DNA from: Streptomyces triculaminicus
GTDB taxonomy: Bacteria; Actinomycetota; Actinomycetes; Streptomycetales; Streptomycetaceae
NCBI RefSeq assembly: GCF_017349075.1
Contig: NZ_JAFMOF010000002.1
Coordinates: 186,001-250,000, forward strand
Length of the DNA stretch: 64,000 nt
Direction: 5' to 3'
The notes under the pieces are model-generated. The model saw only the letters and a list, made by a program, of their open reading frames with translations, had not been told where the DNA came from and made no database searches. Of this stretch, positions 8,183 through 17,221 are shown piece by piece (the first letter of the stretch is position 1; every line of letters begins with the position of its first letter). The position numbers were made by a program, and so were the translations under genes.

Positions 8183-9433
8183 ATGCACATCTCATTCCTG
8201 ATTCACAACGCGTACGGGATCGGCGGCACGATCCGTACCACGTACAACCTCGCGGGCACCCTCGCCGAGCACCACGACGTGGAGATCGTCTCCGTCTTCC
8301 GCCACCGCGACGAGCCCGTCTTCGCCCCCGGCGACAAGGTGCGGCTGCGCCACCTGGTGGACCTGCGCAAGGACAGCCCGGGCTACGAGGGCGACGAGCT
8401 CGAGTACCGCACGCCGGCCTCGTTCTTCCCCGCCGCCGAGGGCCGCTACAAGCAGTACAGCGCGCTCACCGACCGGAAGATCGCGGAGCACCTGCGGGGC
8501 CTGGACTGCGACGTGATCGTCGGAACCCGGCCCGGCCTCAACGTGCACATCGCCCAGCAGGCGCGCCGCGGCCCGGCCCGCGTGGGCCAGGAGCACCTGA
8601 CGCTCAGCACCCACTCGTCGCCGCTGAAGCTGACGCTGCGCACCCACTACCCGCGGCTGGACGCGGTCACCACCGTCACCGAGGCCGACGCCCGTACCTA
8701 CCGCAAGCTGATGCGGCTGCCCGGGGTACGCGTCGAGGCCGTGCCCAACAGCATCCCCGCCCCGGCGCTCGCCCCCGCCGACGGCAGCGGCAAGTGGGTG
8801 ATCGCCGCCGGCCGGCTCGCGCCCGCCAAGCGCTACGACGTCCTCATCCGCGCGTTCGAGAAGGTGGTCGCCGAGCGCCCCGACTGGCGGCTGCGGATCT
8901 ACGGCGCCGGCGCCGAGCGCGGCAAGCTGCGCGCCCTGATCGACAAGCGCGGTCTCTACAACCACGTCTACCTCATGGGCCCCGCCACTCCGCTGGAGCC
9001 GGAGTGGGTCAAGGGCTCCATCGGCGCCGTCACCTCCAGCCTGGAGTCGTTCGGCATGACGATCGTCGAGGCCATGCGCTGCGGCCTGCCGGTGGTCTCC
9101 ACCGACTGCCCGCACGGCCCCGGCGAGATCATCGACGACGGCGTCGACGGCCTGCTCGTCCCCGTCGGCAAGGTCGACGCCATCGCGGCGGGACTGCTCA
9201 GGCTCATCAACGACGACGAACTGCGCCGGCGGATGGGCGCCAAGGCCCTGGAGAACTCGGCGCGCTTCGACCCCGCCGAGGTCGCCGGCCGCTACGAGAG
9301 CCTCTTCGCCGACCTCGCCGGCCGCGGCAACCTGCGCGGCTCGCTGCACCGCACCCGGGGCGCCCTGCTCAGCAGCGCCTTCCAGGCCAAGGACAGAAGC
9401 CGCACCGCCCTGCGAAGGGTGCGTGCCGCATGA
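8183..9433 (+). CDS. GT4 family glycosyltransferase
   Basis: A 416-residue GT-B fold retaining glycosyltransferase. The N-terminal domain opens with ISFLIHNAYGIGGTIRTTYNLA, the glycine-rich acceptor-side loop. The C-terminal domain has AAGRLAPAKRYDVLIRAF and the donor-binding E-x7-E motif in ESFGMTIVEAMRCGLPVV. Sugar and acceptor are unknown; cytoplasmic GT4 enzymes of this kind often act on wall polymers or teichoic-type glycans. The next gene starts inside its stop codon (ATGA), so both products are likely needed together. Confidence 0.88.
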   Translation: MHISFLIHNAYGIGGTIRTTYNLAGTLAEHHDVEIVSVFRHRDEPVFAPGDKVRLRHLVDLRKDSPGYEGDELEYRTPASFFPAAEGRYKQYSALTDRKIAEHLRGLDCDVIVGTRPGLNVHIAQQARRGPARVGQEHLTLSTHSSPLKLTLRTHYPRLDAVTTVTEADARTYRKLMRLPGVRVEAVPNSIPAPALAPADGSGKWVIAAGRLAPAKRYDVLIRAFEKVVAERPDWRLRIYGAGAERGKLRALIDKRGLYNHVYLMGPATPLEPEWVKGSIGAVTSSLESFGMTIVEAMRCGLPVVSTDCPHGPGEIIDDGVDGLLVPVGKVDAIAAGLLRLINDDELRRRMGAKALENSARFDPAEVAGRYESLFADLAGRGNLRGSLHRTRGALLSSAFQAKDRSRTALRRVRAA

Positions 9434-10416
9434 CCCCTTCCACCGCGCCCGGCGACGCCGGCGACGGCCTGCCCGCAGCGGCCCCCTCGACGGGCCGTCC
9501 GATCCCCACCTCCGAGGAGTGCGCCACCGTGTCTGCCCCTCCCCTGGCCTTCGGCGCGGGGAACCCCAGCGCCGACTGCATCGCGGACTCCGCGGGCGGA
9601 CTCACCTTCGACCTCGACGTTCCCGGCCACTCCGCCGCCGACGCCGCGCACTGGTCCGCGGCGCTGGTGCTGCGCCGCCGGGGCGCCGACGCCGTCGAGA
9701 GCCCCGAGGAGGAGGTGCGGCTGCCGCTGACGCCCAACGGCGACGGCCGGCTGCGCGCCGTGCTGCCCAGCACGGTCGCCCTGCCCGAGGGCCGCTGGGA
9801 CGTGCACGTCGCCTGCGGCGAGGCCCCCGCCCAGCGGCTGGTGCCCGGCATCGCCGACCTGCGGTCCCTGGTCGACCGCAGACCCGGCCCGAGCACCTCG
9901 CCGCTCGCGGTCCGCATCCCGTACGCGACCAAGCACGGCAACCTCTCGCTGCGCAGCTGGCTGCGCGGCCCGCACGCCGAGGCCGGGGACCTGCGCGTGG
10001 AGGCCGCCGGGATAACCGGACGGGGCACCCTCCACCGTGTCGAGAACCCCCGGGCGTGGCTCGACGGCGCGGTCCTCGAGGCCCGCTGCCGGCGCGCCGC
10101 GGAGCTGGTGCGGACCGTGCCGGTCACCGCCGAGGGGCAGGACTTCTCCTTCACCCTCCCCTTCGCCGTGCTGTGCGAGGAGTGGCGGGGCGGCCCGGAG
10201 ATGTGGGACCTGTGGCTGCGCGGCGGCCCGGAGGGCGCCGAGGAGGCCCGCGTGGCGCGCCTCCTCGACGACGTCGCCGACAAGAAGCAGATCTTCACCT
10301 ACCCGGCGCGGGACGTCGCCGCTCCCTACGCGCCTGCCCAGGTGGGGCCGTACTACACCGTCGACAACGACCTCTCGGTCCGGATCGACGAACGGCCGCC
10401 GGTGGGCGGCAGGTAG
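9430..10416 (+). CDS. Conserved partner of the GT4 enzyme, predicted beta-rich protein
   Basis: A 328-residue protein without signal peptide or membrane helix. It is made of alternating short hydrophobic and charged strands (GGLTFDLDVPGH, GRWDVHVACGE, DFSFTLPFAVLCEEW, MWDLWLRGG), consistent with tandem beta-sandwich domains. It ends with QVGPYYTVDNDLSVRI. Similar proteins are often annotated only as a transferase beside GT4 genes, but no catalytic motif is visible. Translational coupling to the GT4 gene argues for a shared complex or pathway, possibly glycan recognition. The function is inferred from context only. Confidence 0.7.
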   Translation: MTPSTAPGDAGDGLPAAAPSTGRPIPTSEECATVSAPPLAFGAGNPSADCIADSAGGLTFDLDVPGHSAADAAHWSAALVLRRRGADAVESPEEEVRLPLTPNGDGRLRAVLPSTVALPEGRWDVHVACGEAPAQRLVPGIADLRSLVDRRPGPSTSPLAVRIPYATKHGNLSLRSWLRGPHAEAGDLRVEAAGITGRGTLHRVENPRAWLDGAVLEARCRRAAELVRTVPVTAEGQDFSFTLPFAVLCEEWRGGPEMWDLWLRGGPEGAEEARVARLLDDVADKKQIFTYPARDVAAPYAPAQVGPYYTVDNDLSVRIDERPPVGGR

Positions 10417-10424
10417 CCGCCCAC
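10402..10424. terminator. Stem-loop spanning the stop codon
   Basis: GTGGGCGGC and GCCGCCCAC form a perfect 9-bp stem around the loop AGGTA. The TAG stop of the upstream gene begins in the loop. The convergent ctaD stop lies 11 bp beyond, so the hairpin can end transcripts from both sides. Confidence 0.55.
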
Positions 10425-10434
10425 TCCTGAGGGA

Positions 10435-12114
10435 TCAGCCGGCGGGCCCGGCCGCCACCGGCGGCTCGGCCCGCCGCACCGTCTCCGGGTGGTGCAGGTC
10501 GAAGGCCGGCGACTCGGAGCGGATGCGGGGGATGGCGGTGAAGTTGTGGCGGGGCGGCGGGCAGGAGGTCGCCCACTCCAGCGAGCGGCCGAAGCCCCAG
10601 GGGTCCTCCACCTCCACGCGCTTGCCGTACCGGGCGGTCTTCCAGACGTTGTAGAAGAACGGCAGGTTGGACAGGCCCAGCAGGAACGCGCCGATCGTGG
10701 ACAGGGTGTTGAGCGCGGTGAAGCCGTCGGCGGCCAGGTAGTCGGCGTAGCGGCGGGGCATGCCCTCGGCGCCCAGCCAGTGCTGGACGAGGAACGTGGT
10801 GTGGAAGCCCGTGAAGAGCGTCCAGAAGTGCATCTTGCCCAGCCGCTCGTCCAGCAGCTTCCCGGTGAACTTCGGCCACCAGAAGTAGAAGCCGGCGAAC
10901 GTCGCGAACACCACCGTCCCGAAGACCACGTAGTGGAAGTGTGCGACGACGAAGTAGGTGTCGGTGACGTGGAAGTCCAGCGGCGGCGAGGCCAGGATCA
11001 CCCCGGTGAGCCCGCCGAAGAGGAAGCTCACCAGGAAGCCCACCGCCCACAGCATGGGCGTCTCGAAGGACAGCGAGCCCTTCCACATCGTGCCGATCCA
11101 GTTGAAGAACTTCACCCCCGTCGGCACCGCGATCAGGAACGACAGGAACGAGAAGAACGGCAGCAGCACCGCGCCCGTCGCGAACATGTGGTGGGCCCAG
11201 ACCACCAGCGACAGCGCCGTGATGGTCATGGTCGCGCCGATCAGCGTCAGGTAGCCGAAGATCGGCTTCCTGGAGAACACCGGGATGATCTCGGTGATGA
11301 TGCCGAAGAACGGCAGCGCGATGATGTAGACCTCGGGGTGGCCGAAGAACCAGAACAGGTGCTGCCACAGCAGCGCCCCGCCCCACTGGGCCTCGAAGAC
11401 CACGGCCCCGAACCGCCGGTCGGCCTCCAGGCACAGCAGCGCGGCGGCGAGCACGGGGAAGGCCAGCAGGATCAGGATCGAGGTGAACAGCACGTTCCAG
11501 GTGAAGACGGGCATCCGGAACATCGTCATCCCCGGTGCGCGCATGCCGATGACGGTGGTGAGGAAGTTGACCGCGCCGAGGATCGTGCCGAAGCCGGACA
11601 GCGCCAGCCCCATGATCCACATGTCGGTGCCGATGCCCGGTGAGCGGACCATGCTGCTGAGCGGGGCGTAGCCGGTCCAGCCGAACGTCGCGCCGCCCTC
11701 GGGCATCAGCAGGCTCGCGACCACGATCAGGCCGCCGAAGAGGTAGAGCCAGTACGAGAGCATGTTCAGCCGGGGGAACGCCACGTCCGGCGAGCCGATC
11801 TGCAGCGGCATGATCGCGTTGGCGAAGCCGGCGAAGGCCGGGGTGGCGAACAGCAGCAGCATGATCGTGCCATGGGCGGTGAACGCCTCGTTGAACCGCT
11901 CGTTGGTCAGCAGCTGCAGGCCGGGGCGGGCGAGCTCGGCGCGCATCACCATGGCGAGCAGGCCGGCGACGAGGAAGAAGCCGAACGACGTGATCAGGTA
12001 GAGGTGCCCGATCTTCTTGTGGTCGGTGGTGGTCAGCCAGTCCACGATGATCCGGCCGGGACGTCGTGCCCGGGCCGGGCCTTCCGTGGTGGCCTGCGCG
12101 GTGTCGGTCCCCAT
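10435..12114 (-). CDS. ctaD: Cytochrome c oxidase subunit I
   Basis: A 559-residue subunit I of aa3-type cytochrome c oxidase, the 12-helix membrane subunit that holds heme a and the heme a3-CuB centre. The His-Tyr crosslink motif [13 protein letters not shown], the CuB ligands in WAHHMFATG and the heme ligands in [11 protein letters not shown] are all intact, so it should be active. It stands alone: no subunit II, III, IV or bc1 gene is nearby, so it is probably a second copy beside the usual cta-qcr cluster elsewhere. ATG at 12114 was chosen, close to the conserved [12 protein letters not shown]. Confidence 0.94.
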   Translation of the reverse strand: MGTDTAQATTEGPARARRPGRIIVDWLTTTDHKKIGHLYLITSFGFFLVAGLLAMVMRAELARPGLQLLTNERFNEAFTAHGTIMLLLFATPAFAGFANAIMPLQIGSPDVAFPRLNMLSYWLYLFGGLIVVASLLMPEGGATFGWTGYAPLSSMVRSPGIGTDMWIMGLALSGFGTILGAVNFLTTVIGMRAPGMTMFRMPVFTWNVLFTSILILLAFPVLAAALLCLEADRRFGAVVFEAQWGGALLWQHLFWFFGHPEVYIIALPFFGIITEIIPVFSRKPIFGYLTLIGATMTITALSLVVWAHHMFATGAVLLPFFSFLSFLIAVPTGVKFFNWIGTMWKGSLSFETPMLWAVGFLVSFLFGGLTGVILASPPLDFHVTDTYFVVAHFHYVVFGTVVFATFAGFYFWWPKFTGKLLDERLGKMHFWTLFTGFHTTFLVQHWLGAEGMPRRYADYLAADGFTALNTLSTIGAFLLGLSNLPFFYNVWKTARYGKRVEVEDPWGFGRSLEWATSCPPPRHNFTAIPRIRSESPAFDLHHPETVRRAEPPVAAGPAG

Positions 12115-12274
12115 CCGGTGCCCCCTCGCTGTCGGCTCGCACGGGCTGCCCCGCCGTGGTGCGACGCGGAGGCAGTCGGGCATCCGCCATGATGCTCGCC
12201 GCGGGGCCGTCCGCGCGAGAGCGCCTCTGTCGACGGGCCGTCAAATCCGGCCTGCCGGGCGGGGTCCGATGTTC

Positions 12275-12293
12275 CCGGAATTTTATATTCCGG
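12275..12293. repeat. Inverted repeat with AT-rich loop upstream of ctaD
   Basis: CCGGAAT and ATTCCGG form a 7-bp inverted repeat around TTTAT, about 160 bp upstream of the ctaD start. It could be a regulator site or a small hairpin in the leader. Confidence 0.45.
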
Positions 12294-12411
12294 CCCGGGT
12301 ACGAGGGCGGAAGCGGAGGGGCCGTCAATTCTCCCGTCCTGCTGCCGCATGCGAGGTGGGCGCGGAATTCACCGGGAGTTTCCATGCACCGTCGGCGGAA
12401 CACGGGAAAAG

Positions 12412-12429
12412 CGCGGTGAATTCACCGCG
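12412..12429. promoter_or_regulatory. 18-bp perfect palindrome, candidate operator
   Basis: CGCGGTGAATTCACCGCG is a perfect 18-bp palindrome about 300 bp upstream of ctaD and 180 bp upstream of the I78-like gene. A partial copy (CGCGGAATTCACC) begins at 12361. Perfect symmetry without a loop suits a dimeric DNA-binding protein better than an RNA hairpin. Confidence 0.45.
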
Positions 12430-12606
12430 AGGGTATTGCGAAGGCTTCGGCGGGGACGGGGAAAGGCACGTATGAGTGATGCGCGGCGCGGTAAACCCCC
12501 ATGAGTTCACTGTGACAGAAGTGTGACCAGTGGCGGACCGGGCGGGGACGGAAGTATGCGGGGGCCCGGCTTCCGCGCCCGCCCCATGACGCCTACGGTG
12601 GCTGCC

Positions 12607-12822
12607 ATGGCACCTCTTCCCGATCTCCCCGCAGAGCCGGACGACGACCTCGACGCCTATGTCGGCCTCGAGGCCGAGGCGGCGGCCGACCGGGCCCGCG
12701 CCCGGGGCTGGACGGACGTACGGGCGCTGGCGCCCGGCACGATCATCACCCTGCAATATGTGTTCGGCCGGCTGAACTTCGAGGTGGCGGACGGCACGGT
12801 GCGCCGCTGCTGGAAGGGCTGA
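12607..12822 (+). CDS. I78-family peptidase-inhibitor-like small protein
   Basis: A 71-residue protein resembling the I78 inhibitor family, a small potato-inhibitor-I-like fold. The C-terminal pattern (ALAPGTIITLQYVFGRLNFEVAD, then GTVRRCWKG) matches the R/N-L-N...D...C core. No signal peptide is visible, so it probably acts inside the cell if it inhibits a protease at all. The acidic N-terminus (EPDDDLDAY) may be flexible. The ATG is preceded by a plausible purine-rich spacer. It is monocistronic and closed by a strong terminator. Confidence 0.7.
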   Translation: MAPLPDLPAEPDDDLDAYVGLEAEAAADRARARGWTDVRALAPGTIITLQYVFGRLNFEVADGTVRRCWKG

Positions 12823-12842
12823 GGGCGCCGGCGCCCGTACGC

Positions 12843-12877
12843 GAAGGCGGCCCCGGACGGTGTCCGGGGCCGCCTTC
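12843..12877. terminator. Strong bidirectional terminator
   Basis: A perfect 16-bp stem (left arm 12843-12858, right arm 12862-12877) with a 3-nt loop lies between the stop of the I78-like gene (+) and the stop of the PAP2 gene (-). Confidence 0.8.
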
Positions 12878-12905
12878 GGCGTGTGCGCTGAGGAGACGCC
12901 CTGGG

Positions 12906-13940
12906 TCAGCCGCCCGCGGTGCCCGCCGTACGGCCGCGGCCCGTGGCCGGGCCGAGCGGCGCGGTGCGGGGCACGCGGTCGGCGTGCGGCGGCCGGCGGC
13001 TGCCCGTCGGGGTGACCGGCGTCCGCTCGGAGCGGATGGTGTGCGTCCGGGGGGACAGGTGCGGCCGGCCGTCGGCGACGCGGGGCGGCGTCCCGCCGCC
13101 CGGGCGGCTGCCGGCGCCCACGGGCTCGCGCGCGGGCAGTTCGTCGTCGACGGCGGTGCGCGGCGCGCCCAGCACGACGCCCGCGGGGACCGGGGCCGGG
13201 ACGAAGGTGACGCGGCGCTCGCGCAGCCGCCGCCACAGGGCCAGCAGCGCCGCCTCGGCGCGGGCCATCAGCGGCTCGAACCAGGGCAGGACCAGCAGCA
13301 CCATCAGACCCGCGGTCCAGCCGAGGGTCACATCGCTCATCCAGTGCGTGCCCAGGTAGACGGTCGTCATCCCCACGCCCAGCGCCAGCAGCGCGGCGAT
13401 CACCGAGGCGATCCGGCGGGCGTGCGAGGTGGTGGCCAGGTAGGCGAGGACGCCCCAGGTCACCACCGCGTTCGCGGTGTGGCCCGAGGGGAATATGTCG
13501 CCGCCGGCGAACATCTCGTTGGAGCCGATCGAGGTGGCGTAGTGCGGGCCGAGCCGGCCCATGCCGATCTTCGCGGCGCCCACGGTCGCGTTGAGCAGCA
13601 GCAACGACGTGCCCAGCACCAGCAGCGGGCGCAGGGTCTTCTGCTTGTGCGTGCACCAGCCCAGCCACGCGGCGACCGCCACGGCGGTCGGGCCGCGCTG
13701 GCCCAGGACCACGAAGTAGTCCAGGAAGGTGTGGATCTCCGGCCACTGCTTGTACGGCCGGAAGAGCATGACCTGCCAGTCGAACCGCACCGGCCAGGAC
13801 GTGGTGAGCACGCCGACCACGATCGCCACATAGACCACGGAGGTCGCCACGAAGATCCCCAGACGGGTCCGGGTCATCCGTGGTCGCACGGGATCGGTCG
13901 GGCGCTCCTCCGCTGGGACGAGCTCGTCGTTGGTACGCAC
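12906..13940 (-). CDS. PAP2-family membrane phosphatase
   Basis: A 344-residue integral membrane protein of the phosphatidic acid phosphatase 2 family, which removes phosphate from lipid phosphates such as undecaprenyl diphosphate or phosphatidate. About six helices occupy residues 25-225. The three phosphatase motifs are visible: KIGMGRLGP (124-132, slightly degenerate), PSGHT (151-155) and LGTHWMSD (196-203). The ~110-residue C-terminal tail is Pro/Arg-rich and probably cytoplasmic. Substrate is not evident. It begins a minus-strand unit 260 bp from the preceding gene's stop. Confidence 0.88.
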   Translation of the reverse strand: MRTNDELVPAEERPTDPVRPRMTRTRLGIFVATSVVYVAIVVGVLTTSWPVRFDWQVMLFRPYKQWPEIHTFLDYFVVLGQRGPTAVAVAAWLGWCTHKQKTLRPLLVLGTSLLLLNATVGAAKIGMGRLGPHYATSIGSNEMFAGGDIFPSGHTANAVVTWGVLAYLATTSHARRIASVIAALLALGVGMTTVYLGTHWMSDVTLGWTAGLMVLLVLPWFEPLMARAEAALLALWRRLRERRVTFVPAPVPAGVVLGAPRTAVDDELPAREPVGAGSRPGGGTPPRVADGRPHLSPRTHTIRSERTPVTPTGSRRPPHADRVPRTAPLGPATGRGRTAGTAGG

Positions 13941-14200
13941 TCAATCGACGTTACATTGCGTGACGGGAAGCTTCGGCCGATCGAGGCGCTTTGTGATGAC
14001 GATGTGATGTGGAATGCGTCTCAATCGTGGCGCCCCGCAGGTTTGAAACCGCGGAATAAGAAACGGATAAAGGTGCGTCAGCTGCGCCTCGGGTCATTGC
14101 CCGGCTGTTTAATTCTTTTATGTACGGCGGAGTTTATCGGTGATTTGCCGGGCGGCTCCGCCGTGTTTCCCGCCGGCCGCCGGGCCCCGCCGAATTACGA

Positions 14201-15391
14201 TCATGGCGGGCCGGAGCCGTGCAGCCAGAACGCCCCGTAGACGGCCGAGGCGAGGACCACGGCGGAGACGATCGCCGCCGCGCGTACCGTGCGTAGTCGG
14301 GCCAGGGCCACCGCCAGGGGCAGCAGCAGGGGGAAGGCCGGCATCATCAGCCGCGGCTTGGAGCCGAAGTACCCCTTCGCCGTCAGCGCCAGCAGCAGCA
14401 CCGTGCCCGCGTAGACCAGCAGCGGCAGCGGCTGCCCCTGCCGCACCCCGGCCCAGTACAGCCGCAGCACCAGGGCGACGCCGATCAGCAGGCCCAGCCC
14501 GGCGGCGAACGCCGGGGACGCCAGGCGCCCGGTGATGAAGGAGCCGAACGCCAGCCCGCCGTCGAAGCCGTTGCCCCAGCCGCCCTGGACGTCCAGATAG
14601 CCCGTCGGGCTGCCGGTGCGCACACCGACCCAGACGAAGTACGCCAGCCAGCCCAGCGGCGCCAGCGCCACGCCGAGCAGCAGCCGGGCGAGGGGCGGCC
14701 GTTCCCCGCCGAGGCGGCGCGCCCGGACCAGGGCCGCTGCCGCGGTGATCCATACGGCCGCGACCACCGCCGCGCCCACCGGCCGGGTCAGCCCCGCCAG
14801 CGCCGCGAACGCGCCCGCCCACACCCAGCGGCCGCTGAGCACGGCGTACACGCTCCACGCCGCCAGCGCCGTGAAGAGCGACTCGGAGTACGCCATCGAC
14901 TGCACCACGCCGACCGGCAGCGCCGCCCACAGCACGACGAGCAGGACGCCGGCCCGCCGTCCGTACAGCCGCTCGCCGACCGCGAAGATCCCCCAGGCGG
15001 CGAACAGCGAGGCCACGCCCGCGACCACCAGGCCCGCGTCGTTCGCCGAGAGCGGCACGAGCGCGGACAGCGCCCGCTCCAGCCACGGCAGCAGCGGGAA
15101 GAACGCCAGGTCGGAGTGGACCTTGCCGCCCGCCAGATGAAGGGTGTAGCCGTAGCCGTCCTCGGCGATCCGGGCGTACCAGAGGGAATCCCAGCGCGCC
15201 GACAGCAACTGATGCGGACCTTTGCCGTCCGCCAGGCCCCACAGGGCCAGCGCCACGACGCCCAGCGCCCGCACCGCCGCGTACAGCAGCAGGGCGGGGG
15301 CGGCCAGGCGCAGGGCCCGGCCCCGGGGCGGGGCGGCCGCGCCGGAGGCCGCACCGGAGGCCGTGCCGGAGGGGGTGGCGAGAGAGGTCAT
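14201..15391 (-). CDS. PIG-V-like polytopic mannosyltransferase
   Basis: A 396-residue membrane protein with about ten helices. The first loop holds RWDSLWYARIAEDGY, the signature of the PIG-V/GPI-mannosyltransferase-2 family, whose members transfer sugar from a polyprenyl-phosphate donor outside the membrane. A second block MAYSESLFTALAAWSVY is also typical. The actinobacterial acceptor is unknown; protein O-mannosylation or lipoglycan synthesis are possibilities. ATG at 15391 was chosen because it precedes the Ala/Gly-rich lead and first helix; the frame is open far upstream but overlaps the MFS gene. Confidence 0.82.
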   Translation of the reverse strand: MTSLATPSGTASGAASGAAAPPRGRALRLAAPALLLYAAVRALGVVALALWGLADGKGPHQLLSARWDSLWYARIAEDGYGYTLHLAGGKVHSDLAFFPLLPWLERALSALVPLSANDAGLVVAGVASLFAAWGIFAVGERLYGRRAGVLLVVLWAALPVGVVQSMAYSESLFTALAAWSVYAVLSGRWVWAGAFAALAGLTRPVGAAVVAAVWITAAAALVRARRLGGERPPLARLLLGVALAPLGWLAYFVWVGVRTGSPTGYLDVQGGWGNGFDGGLAFGSFITGRLASPAFAAGLGLLIGVALVLRLYWAGVRQGQPLPLLVYAGTVLLLALTAKGYFGSKPRLMMPAFPLLLPLAVALARLRTVRAAAIVSAVVLASAVYGAFWLHGSGPP

Positions 15392-15559
15392 CCGTCGATT
15401 GTCCCAGCACCGGCGACGTGCGACGTCGTGTGAGAGCTGCCACGTGGGTTCCGCCGGGACTCGCGTACTCTGTCGACTCACTCGCCCCTCGACACCGCCG
15501 GGGCCCATTTCCCCCAAGGCCACCGAGCGGCCGCGAGCGCATGACACGGAGGTGTGTGG

Positions 15560-17140
15560 ATGTCCGGGACGACCACGGCCGGGCCCCGTCGGCCGGTCGG
15601 CGTTCCCCGGCCGCGCCGCGCGGAGGACCACGGCGCTCCCGGGGTGAGCCGGTGGACCGTGCTCGTCGTCCTGTGCGTCAGCCTGCTGCTCGTCGCCGTC
15701 GACGCCACCGTCCTGCACGTCGCGGTGCCGGCCCTCACCGAGGACCTGCGGCCGAGCGCCATCCAGCTGCTGTGGATCGTCGACGTCTACCCCCTGGTCT
15801 GCGCGGCCCTCCTCATCCTCTTCGGCACCCTCGGCGACCGCGTCGGCCGCCGCCGGGTGCTGCTGCTCGGCTACGCGCTCTTCGGGGTCGCCTCCGCGCT
15901 CGCGGCGCTCGCGACCGCGCCGGAGGTCCTCATCGCCGCCCGTGCGCTGCTCGGCGCCGGCGGCGCGATGATCATGCCGGCGACGCTGTCCATCCTGCGG
16001 CAGGTCTTTCCCGACCGGCGGGAGCGGGCCGTGGCCATCGGCGTGTGGAGCGCGGTGGCCGCGGTCGGCGCCGCGGTCGGACCGCTGCTCGGCGGCTTCC
16101 TGCTGGAGCACTTCTGGTGGGGTTCGGTCTTCCTCATCAACATTCCGCTGATGGCGGTCAGCCTCCCGGTCGGGCGGTGGCTGCTGCCCGAGTCGACCGG
16201 CGACCGCGACGGCCCCTGGGACGTGCTGGGCGCGCTGATGGCCGCGTTCGGCCTGTTCGGCGCGGTCTTCGGGGTCAAGCGGATCGGCGGCGCCGACCCG
16301 CTCTCGCTGGGCACGATCGTCCCGGCGGCGCTCGGCATCGCGCTGCTCGTCCTCTTCGTCCGCCGCCAGCGGCGCCGCCGCCACCCGCTGGTCGACCTCG
16401 CGATGTTCGCGCGGCCGGCCTTCGGTACATCGGTGGGCTGCATCGTGCTGGCCATGCTGGCGCTGGTCGGCCTGGAGCTCGTGGCCGCGCAGTACCTGCA
16501 GCTCGTCCTCGGCCTCACCCCGCTCGAGACCGGCCTGCGGCTGCTGCCGCTCACGCTCGCCGCGATGGCGGCTGGGCTGGCGGGCTCCCGGATCCTGCAG
16601 CGCTTCGGGCCGCGCACGATGGTCGTGACGGGATTCGTGCTGACGGCGATGGCGGTGCTCTCGCTGACGGTGATGGGCCGCCAGGACCAGCCCGCCGTCC
16701 TGGTCGTGGGCTTCGTGGTGCTGGGCTTCGGCCTGGAGACCACCCTCTTCGGGGCGTACGAGTCGATGCTGAACGAGGCCCCGGCCAGGAGCGCGGGCGG
16801 CGCCGCCGCGATCGGCGAGACCTCCTACCAACTGGGCGCCGGCATCGGCATCGCGCTGCTCGGCAGCGTGATGAACGCCGCGTACGCGCCGGGCGTGGAA
16901 GCCGTCCCCGGCGTCCCCAGCGCGGCGGGCGCCTCGGCGCGGCACTCGCTGGGCGAGGCCTACGCCGTCGCCGACCGGCTGGGCGGCGCCCCGGGTGCGG
17001 CGCTGCGCGCCGCCGCGCGCGACGCGTTCGTGCACGGCCTGCACGTCACCCTGGCGGTGAGCGCGGGGCTGCTGTTCCTCGGGGCGCTGGCCGCGCTGCG
17101 CCTGCCGCGCGTGATGGACTGCGGACGGCCCACGGACTGA
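15560..17140 (+). CDS. MFS drug-efflux transporter (DHA2/EmrB-QacA type)
   Basis: A 526-residue proton-driven exporter with about 14 helices. Motif A appears as GDRVGRRRVLLLG and motif C as AVAAVGAAVGPLLGG; VDATVLHVAVPAL in helix 1 is the hallmark of the QacA/EmrB subfamily. Substrates cannot be predicted beyond lipophilic or cationic compounds. ATG at 15560 was preferred over GTG at 15554 because GGAGG ends seven bases before it. No regulator gene is adjacent. The divergent neighbour is the PIG-V-like gene, 168 bp away. Confidence 0.9.
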   Translation: MSGTTTAGPRRPVGVPRPRRAEDHGAPGVSRWTVLVVLCVSLLLVAVDATVLHVAVPALTEDLRPSAIQLLWIVDVYPLVCAALLILFGTLGDRVGRRRVLLLGYALFGVASALAALATAPEVLIAARALLGAGGAMIMPATLSILRQVFPDRRERAVAIGVWSAVAAVGAAVGPLLGGFLLEHFWWGSVFLINIPLMAVSLPVGRWLLPESTGDRDGPWDVLGALMAAFGLFGAVFGVKRIGGADPLSLGTIVPAALGIALLVLFVRRQRRRRHPLVDLAMFARPAFGTSVGCIVLAMLALVGLELVAAQYLQLVLGLTPLETGLRLLPLTLAAMAAGLAGSRILQRFGPRTMVVTGFVLTAMAVLSLTVMGRQDQPAVLVVGFVVLGFGLETTLFGAYESMLNEAPARSAGGAAAIGETSYQLGAGIGIALLGSVMNAAYAPGVEAVPGVPSAAGASARHSLGEAYAVADRLGGAPGAALRAAARDAFVHGLHVTLAVSAGLLFLGALAALRLPRVMDCGRPTD

Positions 17141-17221
17141 CGGGCGGCCGGCGGCCGGCCGGGTCTGGACGAGCGGGGTTACCCGGCCGTAGCGTCTGCG
17201 GTAACCGATGATCACCGCACC

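Larger units (their letters stand above)
12115..12606. other. Gene-free stretch upstream of ctaD, rich in palindromes
   Basis: About 490 bp between the divergent ctaD (-) and the I78-like gene (+) with no credible gene. It is less GC-rich than its surroundings and holds two clear inverted repeats, listed separately. Promoters for both neighbours must lie here, but no convincing -35/-10 pair was recognised. Confidence 0.6.
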
